64,000 nucleotides of DNA from Sporosarcina pasteurii. GTDB lineage: Bacteria; Bacillota; Bacilli; Bacillales_A; Planococcaceae. The stretch covers positions 558,001-622,000 of the forward strand of contig NZ_CP160452.1 in the NCBI RefSeq assembly GCF_041295575.1. Direction: 5' to 3'. The notes beneath the pieces are model-generated. The model had not been told where the DNA came from and searched no databases. It saw only the letters and a list, made by a program, of their open reading frames with translations. Below are positions 1 through 8,446 of this stretch, piece by piece (the first letter of the stretch is position 1; the number at the start of each line of letters is the position of its first letter). The translations under genes were made by a program, and so were the position numbers.

Positions 1-1
1 G

Positions 2-430
2 CTATTTTCGATTATCATTGGTTTTATACTTTCTTCATTTGTCCTAGAAATCCCAGATCCTCCCGCGTATCTATCCGGAATAGGACAAGCATTTATTGGT
101 GGGCTGGTCGGCATCCGATTTGATAGACTCGTACTCTATCAATTATTAAAAGTAGGGAAAATAACAGTTGGGATCATGAGTATTTTCTTTGGTGTCAGTC
201 TTTTAACAAGTGTGTTGTTCCATTATATGACGAAGCTCTCATTTTCCACTAGTTTAATTGGAATTGTTCCCGCGGGAGCTGCTGAAATGTCAGCGACAGC
301 CATCGCATTAGATTTAAGCCCATCAGTCGTGGCAAGTTTACATATTGTTCGCGTCATATTGTTATTTCTTGCGTTGCCGCTATTTATTAAAATTTTTAAG
401 ACGATTCATAAAGAACCGGTGAAAACGTAA
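2..430 (+). CDS. AbrB-family (ammonia monooxygenase-like) membrane protein, C-terminal part
   Basis: The reading frame is open from the left edge of the window to a stop at 428-430, so this is the last ~142 residues of a longer protein whose start lies outside. At least three hydrophobic segments are visible. The stretch GIVPAGAAEMSATAIALD near the end resembles the conserved P-G-x-x-A/G-E-M motif repeated in the AbrB/AimA membrane family (PF05145, historically called ammonia monooxygenase). These are polytopic inner-membrane proteins of poorly defined function, some linked to transport. An internal ATG at 176 is not the start because homologous-looking sequence continues upstream of it. A 77-bp gap separates it from the sensor kinase, so co-transcription is possible but not shown. 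Confidence 0.75.
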   Translation, partial: LFSIIIGFILSSFVLEIPDPPAYLSGIGQAFIGGLVGIRFDRLVLYQLLKVGKITVGIMSIFFGVSLLTSVLFHYMTKLSFSTSLIGIVPAGAAEMSATAIALDLSPSVVASLHIVRVILLFLALPLFIKIFKTIHKEPVKT

Positions 431-507
431 AAGGTTTCACCTCTTTACTGGTTTTGAAGGATGTTAGAATGAAGGAATACGATAAAAAATGAAAAAATGG
501 TGATGAC

Positions 508-2103
508 ATGTTTACAGGGACACTTCAACGAAAAATACTTGTCGTCGTCGTTTCTCTCATCACGCTTGTGATGATGCTTATGTTAGGACTCTTTATTTAT
601 TTAGACTACAGCCGTACTTTTGACAGGACGAGAGATAACAGTTTACAAACTGCCAAGATGCTGTCTTATATGGATCCAGTGCAGGAGTCGATTACGATGC
701 AAAATCACACGGACTTAACGCCATTTGTTGATTATTATCAATCCCAGTCGGGCGCGTCTTTTATTGTGGTGAAAGATAAGAGCGGTCAGATTTTAGCGCA
801 CCCGAATCCGGAGAGAATCGGTGAAGTAACTGATTTTAAAGATGAATACACTGCGATTGTGTTTGGCGGTTATTATTCAGAAGTCTCGGCGGTGACAATG
901 GGAAACGCAATTATTGGGGTATCCCCTGTTTATAATGATGACAATCAATTAGTCGGTACAGTGAAAGTCGGGTTTTTAACTGAAAAGTTAACTGAAGGAA
1001 TTATGGAGAGAGCTAAAAGATTGTTTCAATTTTCCCTCGTCATTTTTCTTGTTGCGATTCTTTCAAGTGTTTGGCTTGCGAGAATTATCCGTAAAGATAC
1101 ACTCGGCTTAGAGCCGCAACAAATTGCTTCTTTTTATAGTGAGCGGAAAGCAATTCTTTCTTCTATTAGTGAAGGCATTATTGCGATTGACGCTACGGGG
1201 CATATTACGCTAATGAATACAGCAGCGAGAGATATATTAGGATTGGCACATAGACATATTTCCGAGCCGATTCAATCAGTTATTCCAAGCTTCGAGCTGA
1301 CTGAACAATTGATGCATCAAGAAATCCGTCCCTCGTTTGAGTTGAACGTAAAAGATAAAATTTTAATTGTGACAACCGTCCCATTACGCAATGGGATGAA
1401 TCCAAAAGGCGCTGTCATCACTTTTAAAGACCGGACGGAAATGGTCGAGATGGTGAATCGATTGTTTGAAGTGAGCAAGTACTCGGAAAGTCTGCGGGCT
1501 CAAACGCATGAATTCACGAATAAGTTGTATAGGATCTCGGGTCTTCTTCAATTAGGGAATTATGACCAAGCCATCCACATGATTCAAGAAGAAATCGATG
1601 TTAATGAATATACAAACCGCCTTATATTTGAACAGATAAAAGATGCGAATGTTCAAGCCATTCTACTAGGTAAAATGGGCATGGCATCGGAAATGAAAGT
1701 ATCCTTTATTGTGGATGAAAATAGCAGTTTACAGAAATTACCTTCTTTTATCCGCACCGGAGATTTAACGATTATTATTGGCAATCTCATCGATAACGCG
1801 CTTGATGCAGTTTCTGCTCAAAATCAAGGAGAAGTTAATTTTTTTGCGCTGGATATAGGCGACGATATCATCATCGAGGTGACGGACAATGGGCCGGGAA
1901 TACCGTCCGATGCATTATATGAAGTATTTAACCAAGGATTTACGACGAAAGAAGAATCAGGTCATGGATTTGGTTTGGCGAATGTTCAGAAGATTGTCCG
2001 AGGTCTAGGTGGAGATATACAAGTGACGAGTGACGGGACAGGCACTACTTTTTCTGTTTATATTCCGAAAGAGGAAAAGTCGGAAGGGGATTTTGATGAT
2101 TAA
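508..2103 (+). CDS. CitA/DctS/DcuS-type membrane sensor histidine kinase
   Basis: 531-residue sensor kinase for extracellular di- or tricarboxylates by family and context. TM1 spans about residues 10-32 and TM2 about 172-192. The ~140-residue loop between them fits a PDC/Cache ligand-binding domain outside the membrane. A PAS domain follows (about 208-310). The phosphoacceptor lies in the Spo0B-like helix AQTHEFTNKL, with His334. The catalytic domain has the N box NLIDNALD (426-433), DNGPGIP (460-466) and GHGFGLANV (485-493). The start at ATG 508 follows TGGTGATGA. The regulator gene overlaps its 3' end by 8 bp and tctCBA follows, so the likely signal is a citrate-like acid imported by that transporter. 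All key residues look intact. Confidence 0.9.
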   Translation: MFTGTLQRKILVVVVSLITLVMMLMLGLFIYLDYSRTFDRTRDNSLQTAKMLSYMDPVQESITMQNHTDLTPFVDYYQSQSGASFIVVKDKSGQILAHPNPERIGEVTDFKDEYTAIVFGGYYSEVSAVTMGNAIIGVSPVYNDDNQLVGTVKVGFLTEKLTEGIMERAKRLFQFSLVIFLVAILSSVWLARIIRKDTLGLEPQQIASFYSERKAILSSISEGIIAIDATGHITLMNTAARDILGLAHRHISEPIQSVIPSFELTEQLMHQEIRPSFELNVKDKILIVTTVPLRNGMNPKGAVITFKDRTEMVEMVNRLFEVSKYSESLRAQTHEFTNKLYRISGLLQLGNYDQAIHMIQEEIDVNEYTNRLIFEQIKDANVQAILLGKMGMASEMKVSFIVDENSSLQKLPSFIRTGDLTIIIGNLIDNALDAVSAQNQGEVNFFALDIGDDIIIEVTDNGPGIPSDALYEVFNQGFTTKEESGHGFGLANVQKIVRGLGGDIQVTSDGTGTTFSVYIPKEEKSEGDFDD

Positions 2104-2770
2104 TGTTTTAATTGTAGAAGATGATTTTAGGATTGCAGATATTCATGAAAGTATTTTGGCAGGTATTGATGGCATTAATGTGGTGGGAAAGGCGTTGCGA
2201 GCGGAAGGAAGCTGGCAGTTTATTGAAACCAACAGGGTGGATCTTCTGCTAGTCGACGTATACATGCCAGATCAATTAGGCATCGATTTAGTCATTGAGT
2301 TAAAGCAGAAGTATCCTCATTTGGATGTCATCATGATTACCGCTGCAAGAGATACCCATTTACTTAAAAAAAGTATCAATGCCGGTATTTTTTATTATCT
2401 AATCAAGCCTGTTCAATTTGAAAAGTTGAAAAAAGTGATTGAGGTTTATAAAGATAAAAAAGAGATTCTTGCATCGACCGATGTTGTCGACCAAGCAATG
2501 CTGGATCGTATTTTTAGAATGCCGTCGCCAGAAAATAGACCTAATGTTTCCCTTCCAAAGGGAATCAACGAACTTACCCTATCTAAAGTACTTGAAATTA
2601 TGAAAAGTTTACCCGATGGGGTGACCGCTGAAGAAATGGGAGAAAGGCTAGGTGCTTCCCGAACAACTGCGCGAAGATATATGGAGCATCTCGTATCTAC
2701 TGGCAAGATGAAAGCAGAGCTAGAGTATGGAATTGTAGGTAGACCCGAAAGAAAATATTTTAACCGGTGA
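2096..2770 (+). CDS. CitB/DctR-family response regulator
   Basis: 224-residue response regulator paired with the upstream kinase. A longer open frame begins at 2030, but ATG 2096 is preferred. It gives the canonical receiver start MINVLIVEDD, has GGAAGGGGA just upstream and overlaps the kinase stop by 8 bp. The receiver domain covers about residues 1-120 with acidic residues D9/D10, phosphoacceptor D54 (LLLVDVYMP) and the conserved Lys in LIKPV. The C-terminal effector is the CitB-family winged helix, with ASRTTARRYMEHL as the probable recognition region (about 185-200). It most likely activates the adjacent tctCBA-prpB operon. A terminator hairpin directly follows its stop, so the transporter operon has its own promoter. 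Confidence 0.92.
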   Translation: MINVLIVEDDFRIADIHESILAGIDGINVVGKALRAEGSWQFIETNRVDLLLVDVYMPDQLGIDLVIELKQKYPHLDVIMITAARDTHLLKKSINAGIFYYLIKPVQFEKLKKVIEVYKDKKEILASTDVVDQAMLDRIFRMPSPENRPNVSLPKGINELTLSKVLEIMKSLPDGVTAEEMGERLGASRTTARRYMEHLVSTGKMKAELEYGIVGRPERKYFNR

Positions 2771-2797
2771 GTATTCTATTATGGAATACTCTTTTTT
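2769..2797 (+). terminator. Rho-independent terminator after the response regulator
   Basis: GAGTATTC (2769-2776) pairs with GAATACTC (2784-2791) around a 7-nt loop and runs straight into six T residues. It overlaps the stop region of the response regulator gene and separates the regulatory pair from tctC. Confidence 0.85.
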
Positions 2798-2844
2798 GAA
2801 CTTAATGAACAAAATGCAATTAAGTTTTTTAAAAACCTTAAAAT

Positions 2845-2858
2845 TGAAAACGGTTACA
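2845..2858 (+). promoter_or_regulatory. CcpA catabolite-responsive element (cre) upstream of tctC
   Basis: TGAAAACGGTTACA matches the Bacillus cre consensus TGWNANCGNTNWCA at all 14 positions. It lies about 65-80 bp before the tctC start, in the region expected to hold the promoter. Repression by CcpA under rich sugars would fit the known control of citrate uptake genes in Bacillus. The AT-rich, partly symmetrical sequence just upstream (2818-2845) may hold response-regulator sites, but I cannot define them. No strong sigma-A -35 box is evident, which fits an activator-dependent promoter. Confidence 0.75.
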
Positions 2859-2924
2859 AACTGAAAACTTCATGTATTATTAATCTTAAGAAATGATATT
2901 ACCATTTTAGGAGTGAATAGGAAA

Positions 2925-3902
2925 ATGAGAAGATTACTGTTATTTCTAGCTTTATCCATAGTGCTCGTATTAGCTGCATGTTCTTCTGAAGGTGCAGGCG
3001 ATGGTGAATTCCCATCCAAAACAATTGAAATTGTTGCACCAGCATCACCAGGCGGTGGATATGATGCGACATCAAGAGCGATTCAGAAAATCATGACGGA
3101 TGAAAAACTGGTCGAACAAAACATTACGGTTGTGAATAAACCGGGCGGTAATGGAGAAGTTGGCTGGAAGTACTTACAGCCGAAAGATGGACATAGCATC
3201 GCAATCGATTCAAGTCTGATTGTAACGAATAACATCTTAGGCACGAGCGACATGACATTTGAAGATGTCACACCGCTTGCAACGTTAACGACTGAGTGGA
3301 TTTCCTATGCAGTTCCACCTGATTCGCCATTTAAAGATGCACAAGAATTTATGGAGCAATTAAAAGAAGATCCTGCGTCCTTGAAAATTGCGGTCGCACC
3401 AGGACTGGGTAACAATGACCATCTATCATTTGTAGAGGCTGCAAAAACATACGGAGTGGATGTTACGAAACTAAACTTCCTTGTTTATGATGGGGGCGGA
3501 GACGTTGTGACGGCATTACTTGGCGGTCACGTTGATTTTGGTATCTCTTCATTATCAGAGTTTAAAGATCAGCATGAAGCTGAGAAATTTAGAATTGTTG
3601 CAGTTTCTTCCGAAGAGCGTATTGAAGGCTTAGAGGATGTTGGCACATGGAAAGAGCAAGGCGTTGACATGGTATTCCCTCACTGGAGAGGGATTGTTGG
3701 TCCAGCAGATATGTCAGATGAAGAAATTGCTTATTGGGATGACGTAATCAGTAAGTTAGTAGAAACAGAAGCATGGCAGACACTTTTAAAGAACAACGAG
3801 TGGGAGCCGTACTATAAAGATAGCAAAGAAACGATTGAGTTCTTGAAAGAGCAGCAAGAGAAGTATGAAGTGCTTATTAAAGACTCTGGGTTAATTGATT
3901 AA
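2925..3902 (+). CDS. tctC: TctC/Bug-family tricarboxylate-binding lipoprotein
   Basis: Extracytoplasmic solute-binding protein of the tripartite tricarboxylate transporter (TTT) family. The N-terminus is a lipoprotein signal: a positive start, a hydrophobic stretch and the lipobox VLAAC, so it is anchored on the outer face of the membrane. The mature part begins with the Bug-family pattern FPSKTIEIVAPASPGGGYDA. An in-frame GTG at 2913 exists, but it directly abuts AGGAG, so ATG 2925 is the better start (325 residues). It captures a carboxylate, probably citrate or a relative, and delivers it to TctAB encoded just downstream. The cre box and the two-component pair upstream explain its probable regulation. 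Confidence 0.9.
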   Translation: MRRLLLFLALSIVLVLAACSSEGAGDGEFPSKTIEIVAPASPGGGYDATSRAIQKIMTDEKLVEQNITVVNKPGGNGEVGWKYLQPKDGHSIAIDSSLIVTNNILGTSDMTFEDVTPLATLTTEWISYAVPPDSPFKDAQEFMEQLKEDPASLKIAVAPGLGNNDHLSFVEAAKTYGVDVTKLNFLVYDGGGDVVTALLGGHVDFGISSLSEFKDQHEAEKFRIVAVSSEERIEGLEDVGTWKEQGVDMVFPHWRGIVGPADMSDEEIAYWDDVISKLVETEAWQTLLKNNEWEPYYKDSKETIEFLKEQQEKYEVLIKDSGLID

Positions 3903-3994
3903 TATTGAGAAATTTCAAAGGTCGGGTTCGTTCTTGGACCCCTCCTTTTTAATTGTTGCTAGAATTTGAGACCTAGTGGGAAAGGAGAAAGCAT

Positions 3995-4438
3995 ATGTTA
4001 AGGTTTGCAACGCCGATATTTTTCATGATTGTCGGTTTTATCTATTTAATTGCGACTTTGAATCTACCAAAGGCAAGACTTGGCGACCCGAACGGTCCTA
4101 TGTATTTCCCAATTATTATCGCTGTGCTGATCATCGTGTCCAGTGCGGTCTATTTCTTTCAAGAATGGAAGCTTCGAAAGGAAGAATTTAAGGAGTTCCA
4201 ATTAATAAAAGAGGGCAGAGCGCCGCTTTACTTAATTGCCACGATTGTATTAATGCTTATTTACACGTTCCTATTTGAAAGAATAGGATTCTTATACGCT
4301 ACAATGCTATTCCTTGGCGGATTAATGTTTCTCTTAAATGGAAGAAAGAGATGGATTTACAACATCATCATTGCTGTGGCATTTTCGTTTATTACATGGT
4401 ATGCATTCGCAGAATTATTGCAAGTAAGTTTACCGTAG
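3995..4438 (+). CDS. tctB: TctB-family small membrane subunit of the TTT transporter
   Basis: 147-residue integral membrane protein with about four hydrophobic helices, the usual size and topology of TctB. It forms the membrane complex with TctA and is needed for uptake of the acid bound by TctC. The start ATG 3995 is preceded by AAAGGAG at good spacing. The gene order tctC-tctB-tctA is the classic order, with 92 bp after tctC and 16 bp before tctA. The function of TctB itself is not well understood, and the assignment rests on position, length and hydrophobic pattern. Confidence 0.88.
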   Translation: MLRFATPIFFMIVGFIYLIATLNLPKARLGDPNGPMYFPIIIAVLIIVSSAVYFFQEWKLRKEEFKEFQLIKEGRAPLYLIATIVLMLIYTFLFERIGFLYATMLFLGGLMFLLNGRKRWIYNIIIAVAFSFITWYAFAELLQVSLP

Positions 4439-4454
4439 GAAAGGAGTCTCGAAA

Positions 4455-5963
4455 ATGGGAATCGATATGCAATACGTTATTGAAGGTTTTATGGTTGCAA
4501 TACAGCCTCAAAACTTATTTTGGATCGCTTTAGGAGGATTCTTAGGAACGATTGTTGGAATGCTTCCGGGTCTTGGACCTGCAACGGCAATCGCTTTACT
4601 TATCCCAATCACTTTTGGAATGGATCCAACTAGTGCATTAATCCTTATGGCGGCAATTTACTATGGAGCCATGTACGGCGGGTCCCGAAGTTCAATATTA
4701 TTGAATGTACCGGGAGATGGATCAGCCATTGCAGCGACATTCGATGGATATCCGATGGCACAAAAAGGACAAGCAGGTCAAGCGTTGGCCATTTCAGCAA
4801 TTGCTTCACTAATTGGCGGACTCGTTGCAGTCGTCGGTTTTATTTTATTATCACAGCCACTCGCTCAATTCGCATTAAAGTTTGGTCCGGCTGAATATTT
4901 TATGCTGATGATTTTCACACTTTCAGCCATTGTTGCATTGGCACAAGGGGCGATGGTGAAGGGATTCATCGCAATGGGCGTAGGGCTTTTACTTAGTACG
5001 ATAGGAATTGATTTACAGACCGGCGTTTATCGTTTTACAGGAGGAAACGTTCACCTTGCAGATGGCGTCGATTTTCTAGTTGTCATAATCGGTATTTATG
5101 CCGTTGGTGAAGTGATGTATAACTACTTAACCATTGACCGTCCTCTTGGTGAAAAGAAAAATATCGGGAAAATTTGGATTACGAAAGAACAATGGAATCG
5201 TACAAAATGGCCGATGCTTCGTAACGGTCCAATCGGTTTCCTTGTAGGTGTTTTACCGGGTGCGGGCGGTGCGATTGCATCGATGATCAGTTATTCTCTT
5301 GAAAAACAAGTTTCCAAAAAACCAGAAGAATTCGGAGAAGGTGCAATTGAAGGATTAGCAGCACCAGAATCGTCTAACAACGCCGCTTCTGTCGGGGCAT
5401 TTATTCCAATGTTAACAATGGGTATTCCAGGATCAGGAACGACAGCAGTTATTCTTGGTGCGATTGTGATGCTCGGTTTGAAGCCAGGGCCGCTGTTATT
5501 TGAAAATAATCCGGATATGGTTTGGACGTTCATTAACAGTATGTTTATCGGGAATATTTTCCTAGTCATTCTGAACATCGCACTCGTTGCATTGCTTGTT
5601 AGAATTCTAGATACACCGCCGAAAACATTGTATCCAATCATTCTATTACTAGCATTTATGGGTACATACACGTTGAATTTCAGTATGACGGATTTTGTTA
5701 TTTTGATTGTTTTCGGTTTGATTGGCCTTGTCATGAAAATCCTTCAGTTCCCAGTAGCGCCGTTGATTTTGGCAGTTATTGTCGGTTCCGAGATGGAACA
5801 AAACTTAAGAAAGAGCTTGGTTACACATGACAGTGCTTGGGGATTGATGACAGCATCGCCAATCACAATTGGCCTTGTGATTCTGACAATTATTTCTCTA
5901 GGCTATCCACTCTTAACATCATGGTTGAAAAAGAGAAAACTAGAAAGAAGTATGGGGCAATAA
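4455..5963 (+). CDS. tctA: TctA-family large permease of the TTT transporter
   Basis: 502-residue polytopic protein, the normal length for TctA, with roughly a dozen hydrophobic segments. It carries the conserved glycine-rich motifs of the family: GMLPGLGPATAIALL near residue 40, YGAMYGGSRSSILLN near 75, and GVLPGAGGAIASM with PESSNNAASVGAFIP in the second half. These form the two-fold repeated substrate pathway. AAGGAG precedes ATG 4455. The transporter is a secondary, cation-coupled symporter, so no ATPase gene is expected and none is present. It is followed 18 bp later by the methylisocitrate-lyase-like gene, implying one transcript. Confidence 0.92.
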   Translation: MGIDMQYVIEGFMVAIQPQNLFWIALGGFLGTIVGMLPGLGPATAIALLIPITFGMDPTSALILMAAIYYGAMYGGSRSSILLNVPGDGSAIAATFDGYPMAQKGQAGQALAISAIASLIGGLVAVVGFILLSQPLAQFALKFGPAEYFMLMIFTLSAIVALAQGAMVKGFIAMGVGLLLSTIGIDLQTGVYRFTGGNVHLADGVDFLVVIIGIYAVGEVMYNYLTIDRPLGEKKNIGKIWITKEQWNRTKWPMLRNGPIGFLVGVLPGAGGAIASMISYSLEKQVSKKPEEFGEGAIEGLAAPESSNNAASVGAFIPMLTMGIPGSGTTAVILGAIVMLGLKPGPLLFENNPDMVWTFINSMFIGNIFLVILNIALVALLVRILDTPPKTLYPIILLLAFMGTYTLNFSMTDFVILIVFGLIGLVMKILQFPVAPLILAVIVGSEMEQNLRKSLVTHDSAWGLMTASPITIGLVILTIISLGYPLLTSWLKKRKLERSMGQ

Positions 5964-5981
5964 AGGCAGGAGGTTTTTGAA

Positions 5982-6884
5982 ATGACATGGTTAATTGAGA
6001 AGCAGCGAACACAAATTGAGTTGGCTGATGAGTTTAGACGTCTGATGACAGATGGGCCAATATTAAAAATTATTGGCGCACACGATGGCATGGCAGGTCT
6101 TGTTGCAAAGTCTACCGGTTTCAAATCACTATATTTATCGGGCGGCGCGTTTACTGCAAGCAAGGGACTCCCAGACTTGGGCATCCTTCATTCACAAGAA
6201 GTGGCAGAGCGTGCGAGAGAAATTATTCGTGCGACTGATTTGCCGATGCTTGTAGATATCGATACAGGTTTTGGGGGGATTTTGAATGTCGCAAGAACAG
6301 CGAAAGAAATGGTTGAAGCGAATGTTGCTGCGATTCAAATAGAAGACCAAGACTTACCGAAAAAGTGCGGCCATCTGAATGGGAAAAAATTAATTTCTGC
6401 TGAAGAAATGGCACAAAAGATTAAAATCATTAAAGAAGTCGCACCTTCCTTAGTGATTGTTGCACGTACAGATGCACTATCTGTTGAAGGGATGGATGCT
6501 GCAATCGATCGAATGAAAATGTATGTGGAAGCTGGTGCGGATGCTTTATTCCCAGAAGCCTTCACAACAGAAGATGAATTTAGACAGGCGAGTGAAACGT
6601 TCGACGTTCCGTTACTTGCAAATATGACGGAATTTGGAAGAACGGATTATTTCACAGCAGATGAATTCGAAACTTTCGGCTACTCGATGGTGATTTATCC
6701 AGTTACTTCTCTACGTGTTGCTGCGAAAGCATATGAAATTGTTTTCAAAGAGATATTTGAAAAGGGAACACAGAAAGATGTGTTGCATATGATGCAGACA
6801 AGACAAGAGCTTTATGATGAGATTGGGTTGCATGACTATGAGGCGTTGGATGAGCAGATTGCAAAAACGGTGTTGCCGAAATAA
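5982..6884 (+). CDS. prpB: Methylisocitrate lyase-like enzyme (ICL/PEP-mutase superfamily)
   Basis: 300 residues, typical for PrpB. The family signature KKCGHLNGK (from about residue 127, catalytic Cys near 129) and the metal site VDIDTGFGG (from about 91) are present. The expected reaction is cleavage of (2R,3S)-2-methylisocitrate to pyruvate and succinate, the last step of the 2-methylcitrate cycle. AGGAGG precedes ATG 5982 and the gene is the last of the tct operon. No prpC or prpD is in the window, so the enzyme may act on an imported acid rather than on propionate-derived methylcitrate. Other superfamily members, such as 2,3-dimethylmalate lyase, share KKCGH and cannot be excluded. The lyase class is well supported; the exact substrate is inference. 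Confidence 0.85.
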   Translation: MTWLIEKQRTQIELADEFRRLMTDGPILKIIGAHDGMAGLVAKSTGFKSLYLSGGAFTASKGLPDLGILHSQEVAERAREIIRATDLPMLVDIDTGFGGILNVARTAKEMVEANVAAIQIEDQDLPKKCGHLNGKKLISAEEMAQKIKIIKEVAPSLVIVARTDALSVEGMDAAIDRMKMYVEAGADALFPEAFTTEDEFRQASETFDVPLLANMTEFGRTDYFTADEFETFGYSMVIYPVTSLRVAAKAYEIVFKEIFEKGTQKDVLHMMQTRQELYDEIGLHDYEALDEQIAKTVLPK

Positions 6885-6946
6885 AATAGGACATCTGTGC
6901 AAGGCAAAATTCCGACAATACACGACAATTGTATAAAAGAAAAGTA

Positions 6947-6990
6947 AGAATCCTACCACATCAACAGTTGGTAGGATTCTATTTCTTTAT
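6947..6990 (+). terminator. Terminator of the tct-prpB operon
   Basis: AGAATCCTACCA (6947-6958) pairs perfectly with TGGTAGGATTCT (6969-6980) around a 10-nt loop, followed by a T-rich stretch. Closely related hairpins occur after the 18.6-kb membrane gene (19058) and after the subtilisin (44341). Confidence 0.88.
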
Positions 6991-7070
6991 TTATTCGAAA
7001 TGCCGAATTGTCATAATTGTACCGCACACAGGCCTCTTAAATATTATTATTTATATAATAAAATTAATCA

Positions 7071-7099
7071 TTGACATACATAAAAAGGCTTGCTAAACT
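7071..7099 (+). promoter_or_regulatory. Sigma-A promoter of the Ntn hydrolase gene
   Basis: TTGACA (7071-7076), a 17-bp spacer and TAAACT (7094-7099). Transcription would start near 7106, directly at the first of two operator palindromes. The AT-rich run upstream (7040-7070) could serve as an UP element. Confidence 0.75.
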
Positions 7100-7108
7100 G
7101 TGAAACAA

Positions 7109-7120
7109 GTAATCGCTTAC
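7109..7120. promoter_or_regulatory. LacI-family operator O1 (GTAATCGCTTAC)
   Basis: Near-palindromic GTAA-N-CG-N-TTAC core placed over the predicted transcription start of the amidohydrolase gene. It is one of five similar sites upstream of three genes that neighbour a LacI-family regulator (10930-11901), which is the likely binder. The same core is also close to the CcpA cre consensus, so CcpA binding is an alternative. Confidence 0.65.
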
Positions 7121-7138
7121 ATAGAATTTCAAATTTAG

Positions 7139-7150
7139 GTAACCGTTTAC
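7139..7150. promoter_or_regulatory. LacI-family operator O2 (GTAACCGTTTAC)
   Basis: Second operator, centred 30 bp (about three helical turns) downstream of O1, so two dimers could bind the same DNA face and block initiation. The core matches GTAA-N-CG-N-TTAC. Confidence 0.65.
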
Positions 7151-7214
7151 ATAAAGGTAGATTACTTTAAAAACAGAATCCTTTGTTAGGATTAGTCGAA
7201 TTGGAGGGATAAAA

Positions 7215-8243
7215 ATGTGCACGGGAATAAAGTTGATGACAGATGAAAATGAAGTTTTCTGGGGAAGAACACAAGACTTTGATCAGGACTTTGATTATGC
7301 TGGGATAACAATCCCTAGGAATTGGGATTATCATTCTACCTTTACGCCTTTTAGAACGAAATATGCGGTAATGGGCATCGTATGGGCAGAGCATGATGTG
7401 GAGGAAAACCCTGTCGTTTTAGATGGAATGAATGAACATGGTTTATGTGGAGGTTCCTTCTATTTCGACCATTTTTATAAGTATGTTCCAGCAGCCGAAG
7501 TAGAAGCATCCGGAAAGATCGGTTTACGAGGCGAAGAAGTTGTCACTTGGATTTTAACGAACTATAAAGACCTAGACGAGATTAAAGAAAACTTGAATAA
7601 AGACATTGGCGTTGTTTCTGAGGCGGGGCCAATGATGGGGAAGTCAGTTCCCCAACACGCTGTCTTTCAAGATAAGTCTGGACGCTCGATCGTAGTTGAG
7701 CCGACTCGTGAAAATGGTTTTGATATCTACGAAAACAAGATTGGCGTCTTTACCAATGAACCTAATTTTGATTGGCATGTAACCAATTTAAAAACACATT
7801 TAGAGCGAAGTACACGTAGAAAATATACTTATGCGATGGAGGAGCCGATCGAACCGTTTGAAATCGATGAGTTTAATACAGGTTTGGCAGGGATTCCATC
7901 TGGCTTGAGCCCTGACGCAAGGTTTTTAAGGGCAGCTTATCATAAGCTATTATCTGTCGATGTAACACGTGAGGATGCGCTTCATCAACTGATACATTTG
8001 CTTGGCGCCGTCACAAACCCTAAAGGTTCTTTACGTTTGATAAAAGAAAATAAATTCGTATTGCCTTATACGCAATATACATCTTATTATGATGTCAATA
8101 AAATGACGCTTTATATTAGATTGTATGAAAATACGAACTTACAAAAGTTAGAATTTAATCTACAAGATGTTAATCACAAAGAAGTTCAATATTATTCATT
8201 CCGTAAAGATGAAGTAATCGTCGATCTTCTTCCGCAAGATTGA
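7215..8243 (+). CDS. Choloylglycine hydrolase/penicillin V acylase-family linear amide hydrolase
   Basis: 342-residue Ntn-hydrolase. The protein begins MCTGIKLM, so removal of Met exposes Cys as the N-terminal nucleophile, the hallmark of the CBAH family (PF02275). The later segment WGRTQDFDQDF also fits the early substrate-site region of these enzymes. The family cleaves linear C-N amide bonds, as in bile-salt conjugates, penicillin V or N-acyl amino acids. There is no signal peptide, so it acts in the cytoplasm. GGAGGG precedes ATG 7215. Its own promoter carries two LacI-type operators, and it neighbours a CNT transporter, suggesting it cleaves an imported amide-containing compound. The substrate cannot be told from sequence. 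Confidence 0.85.
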   Translation: MCTGIKLMTDENEVFWGRTQDFDQDFDYAGITIPRNWDYHSTFTPFRTKYAVMGIVWAEHDVEENPVVLDGMNEHGLCGGSFYFDHFYKYVPAAEVEASGKIGLRGEEVVTWILTNYKDLDEIKENLNKDIGVVSEAGPMMGKSVPQHAVFQDKSGRSIVVEPTRENGFDIYENKIGVFTNEPNFDWHVTNLKTHLERSTRRKYTYAMEEPIEPFEIDEFNTGLAGIPSGLSPDARFLRAAYHKLLSVDVTREDALHQLIHLLGAVTNPKGSLRLIKENKFVLPYTQYTSYYDVNKMTLYIRLYENTNLQKLEFNLQDVNHKEVQYYSFRKDEVIVDLLPQD

Positions 8244-8342
8244 CACAGAGCTAGCAAGATTGGAACATGAGAACATGACATTTTACAAATAAAAACATAG
8301 TATCCCCATTTGATATATTTGGGAGAATAAATTAACTTGAAT

Positions 8343-8360
8343 TATGTAACCCTTTACATA
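8343..8360. promoter_or_regulatory. LacI-family operator O3 upstream of the GATase1-like gene
   Basis: TATGTAACCCTTTACATA, an 18-bp element symmetrical at 14 of 18 positions. It lies about 40-55 bp upstream of a possible -10 hexamer TATGAT (8398-8403). It matches the O1/O2 core except for one central base. Confidence 0.6.
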
Positions 8361-8406
8361 CTGAAGATATTGAGTGTTTGATAATTTAACAGTAATTTAT
8401 GATAGA

Positions 8407-8424
8407 TGTGGAACGGGTTACACA
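8407..8424. promoter_or_regulatory. Weaker operator-like palindrome O4 at the predicted transcription start
   Basis: TGTGGAACGGGTTACACA is symmetrical at 14 of 18 positions. It lies just downstream of TATGAT (8398-8403), where transcription would begin. It falls inside the open frame only if ATG 8399 were the start. With the preferred TTG 8447 start it sits in the 5' untranslated region. Confidence 0.45.
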
Positions 8425-8446
8425 AATAGAAATGGAGCTGAAATCA

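Noticed and set aside
2030..2095. Upstream extension of the response regulator
   Set aside because: It lies inside the kinase gene, and the canonical receiver start with a good ribosome-binding site is at 2096.
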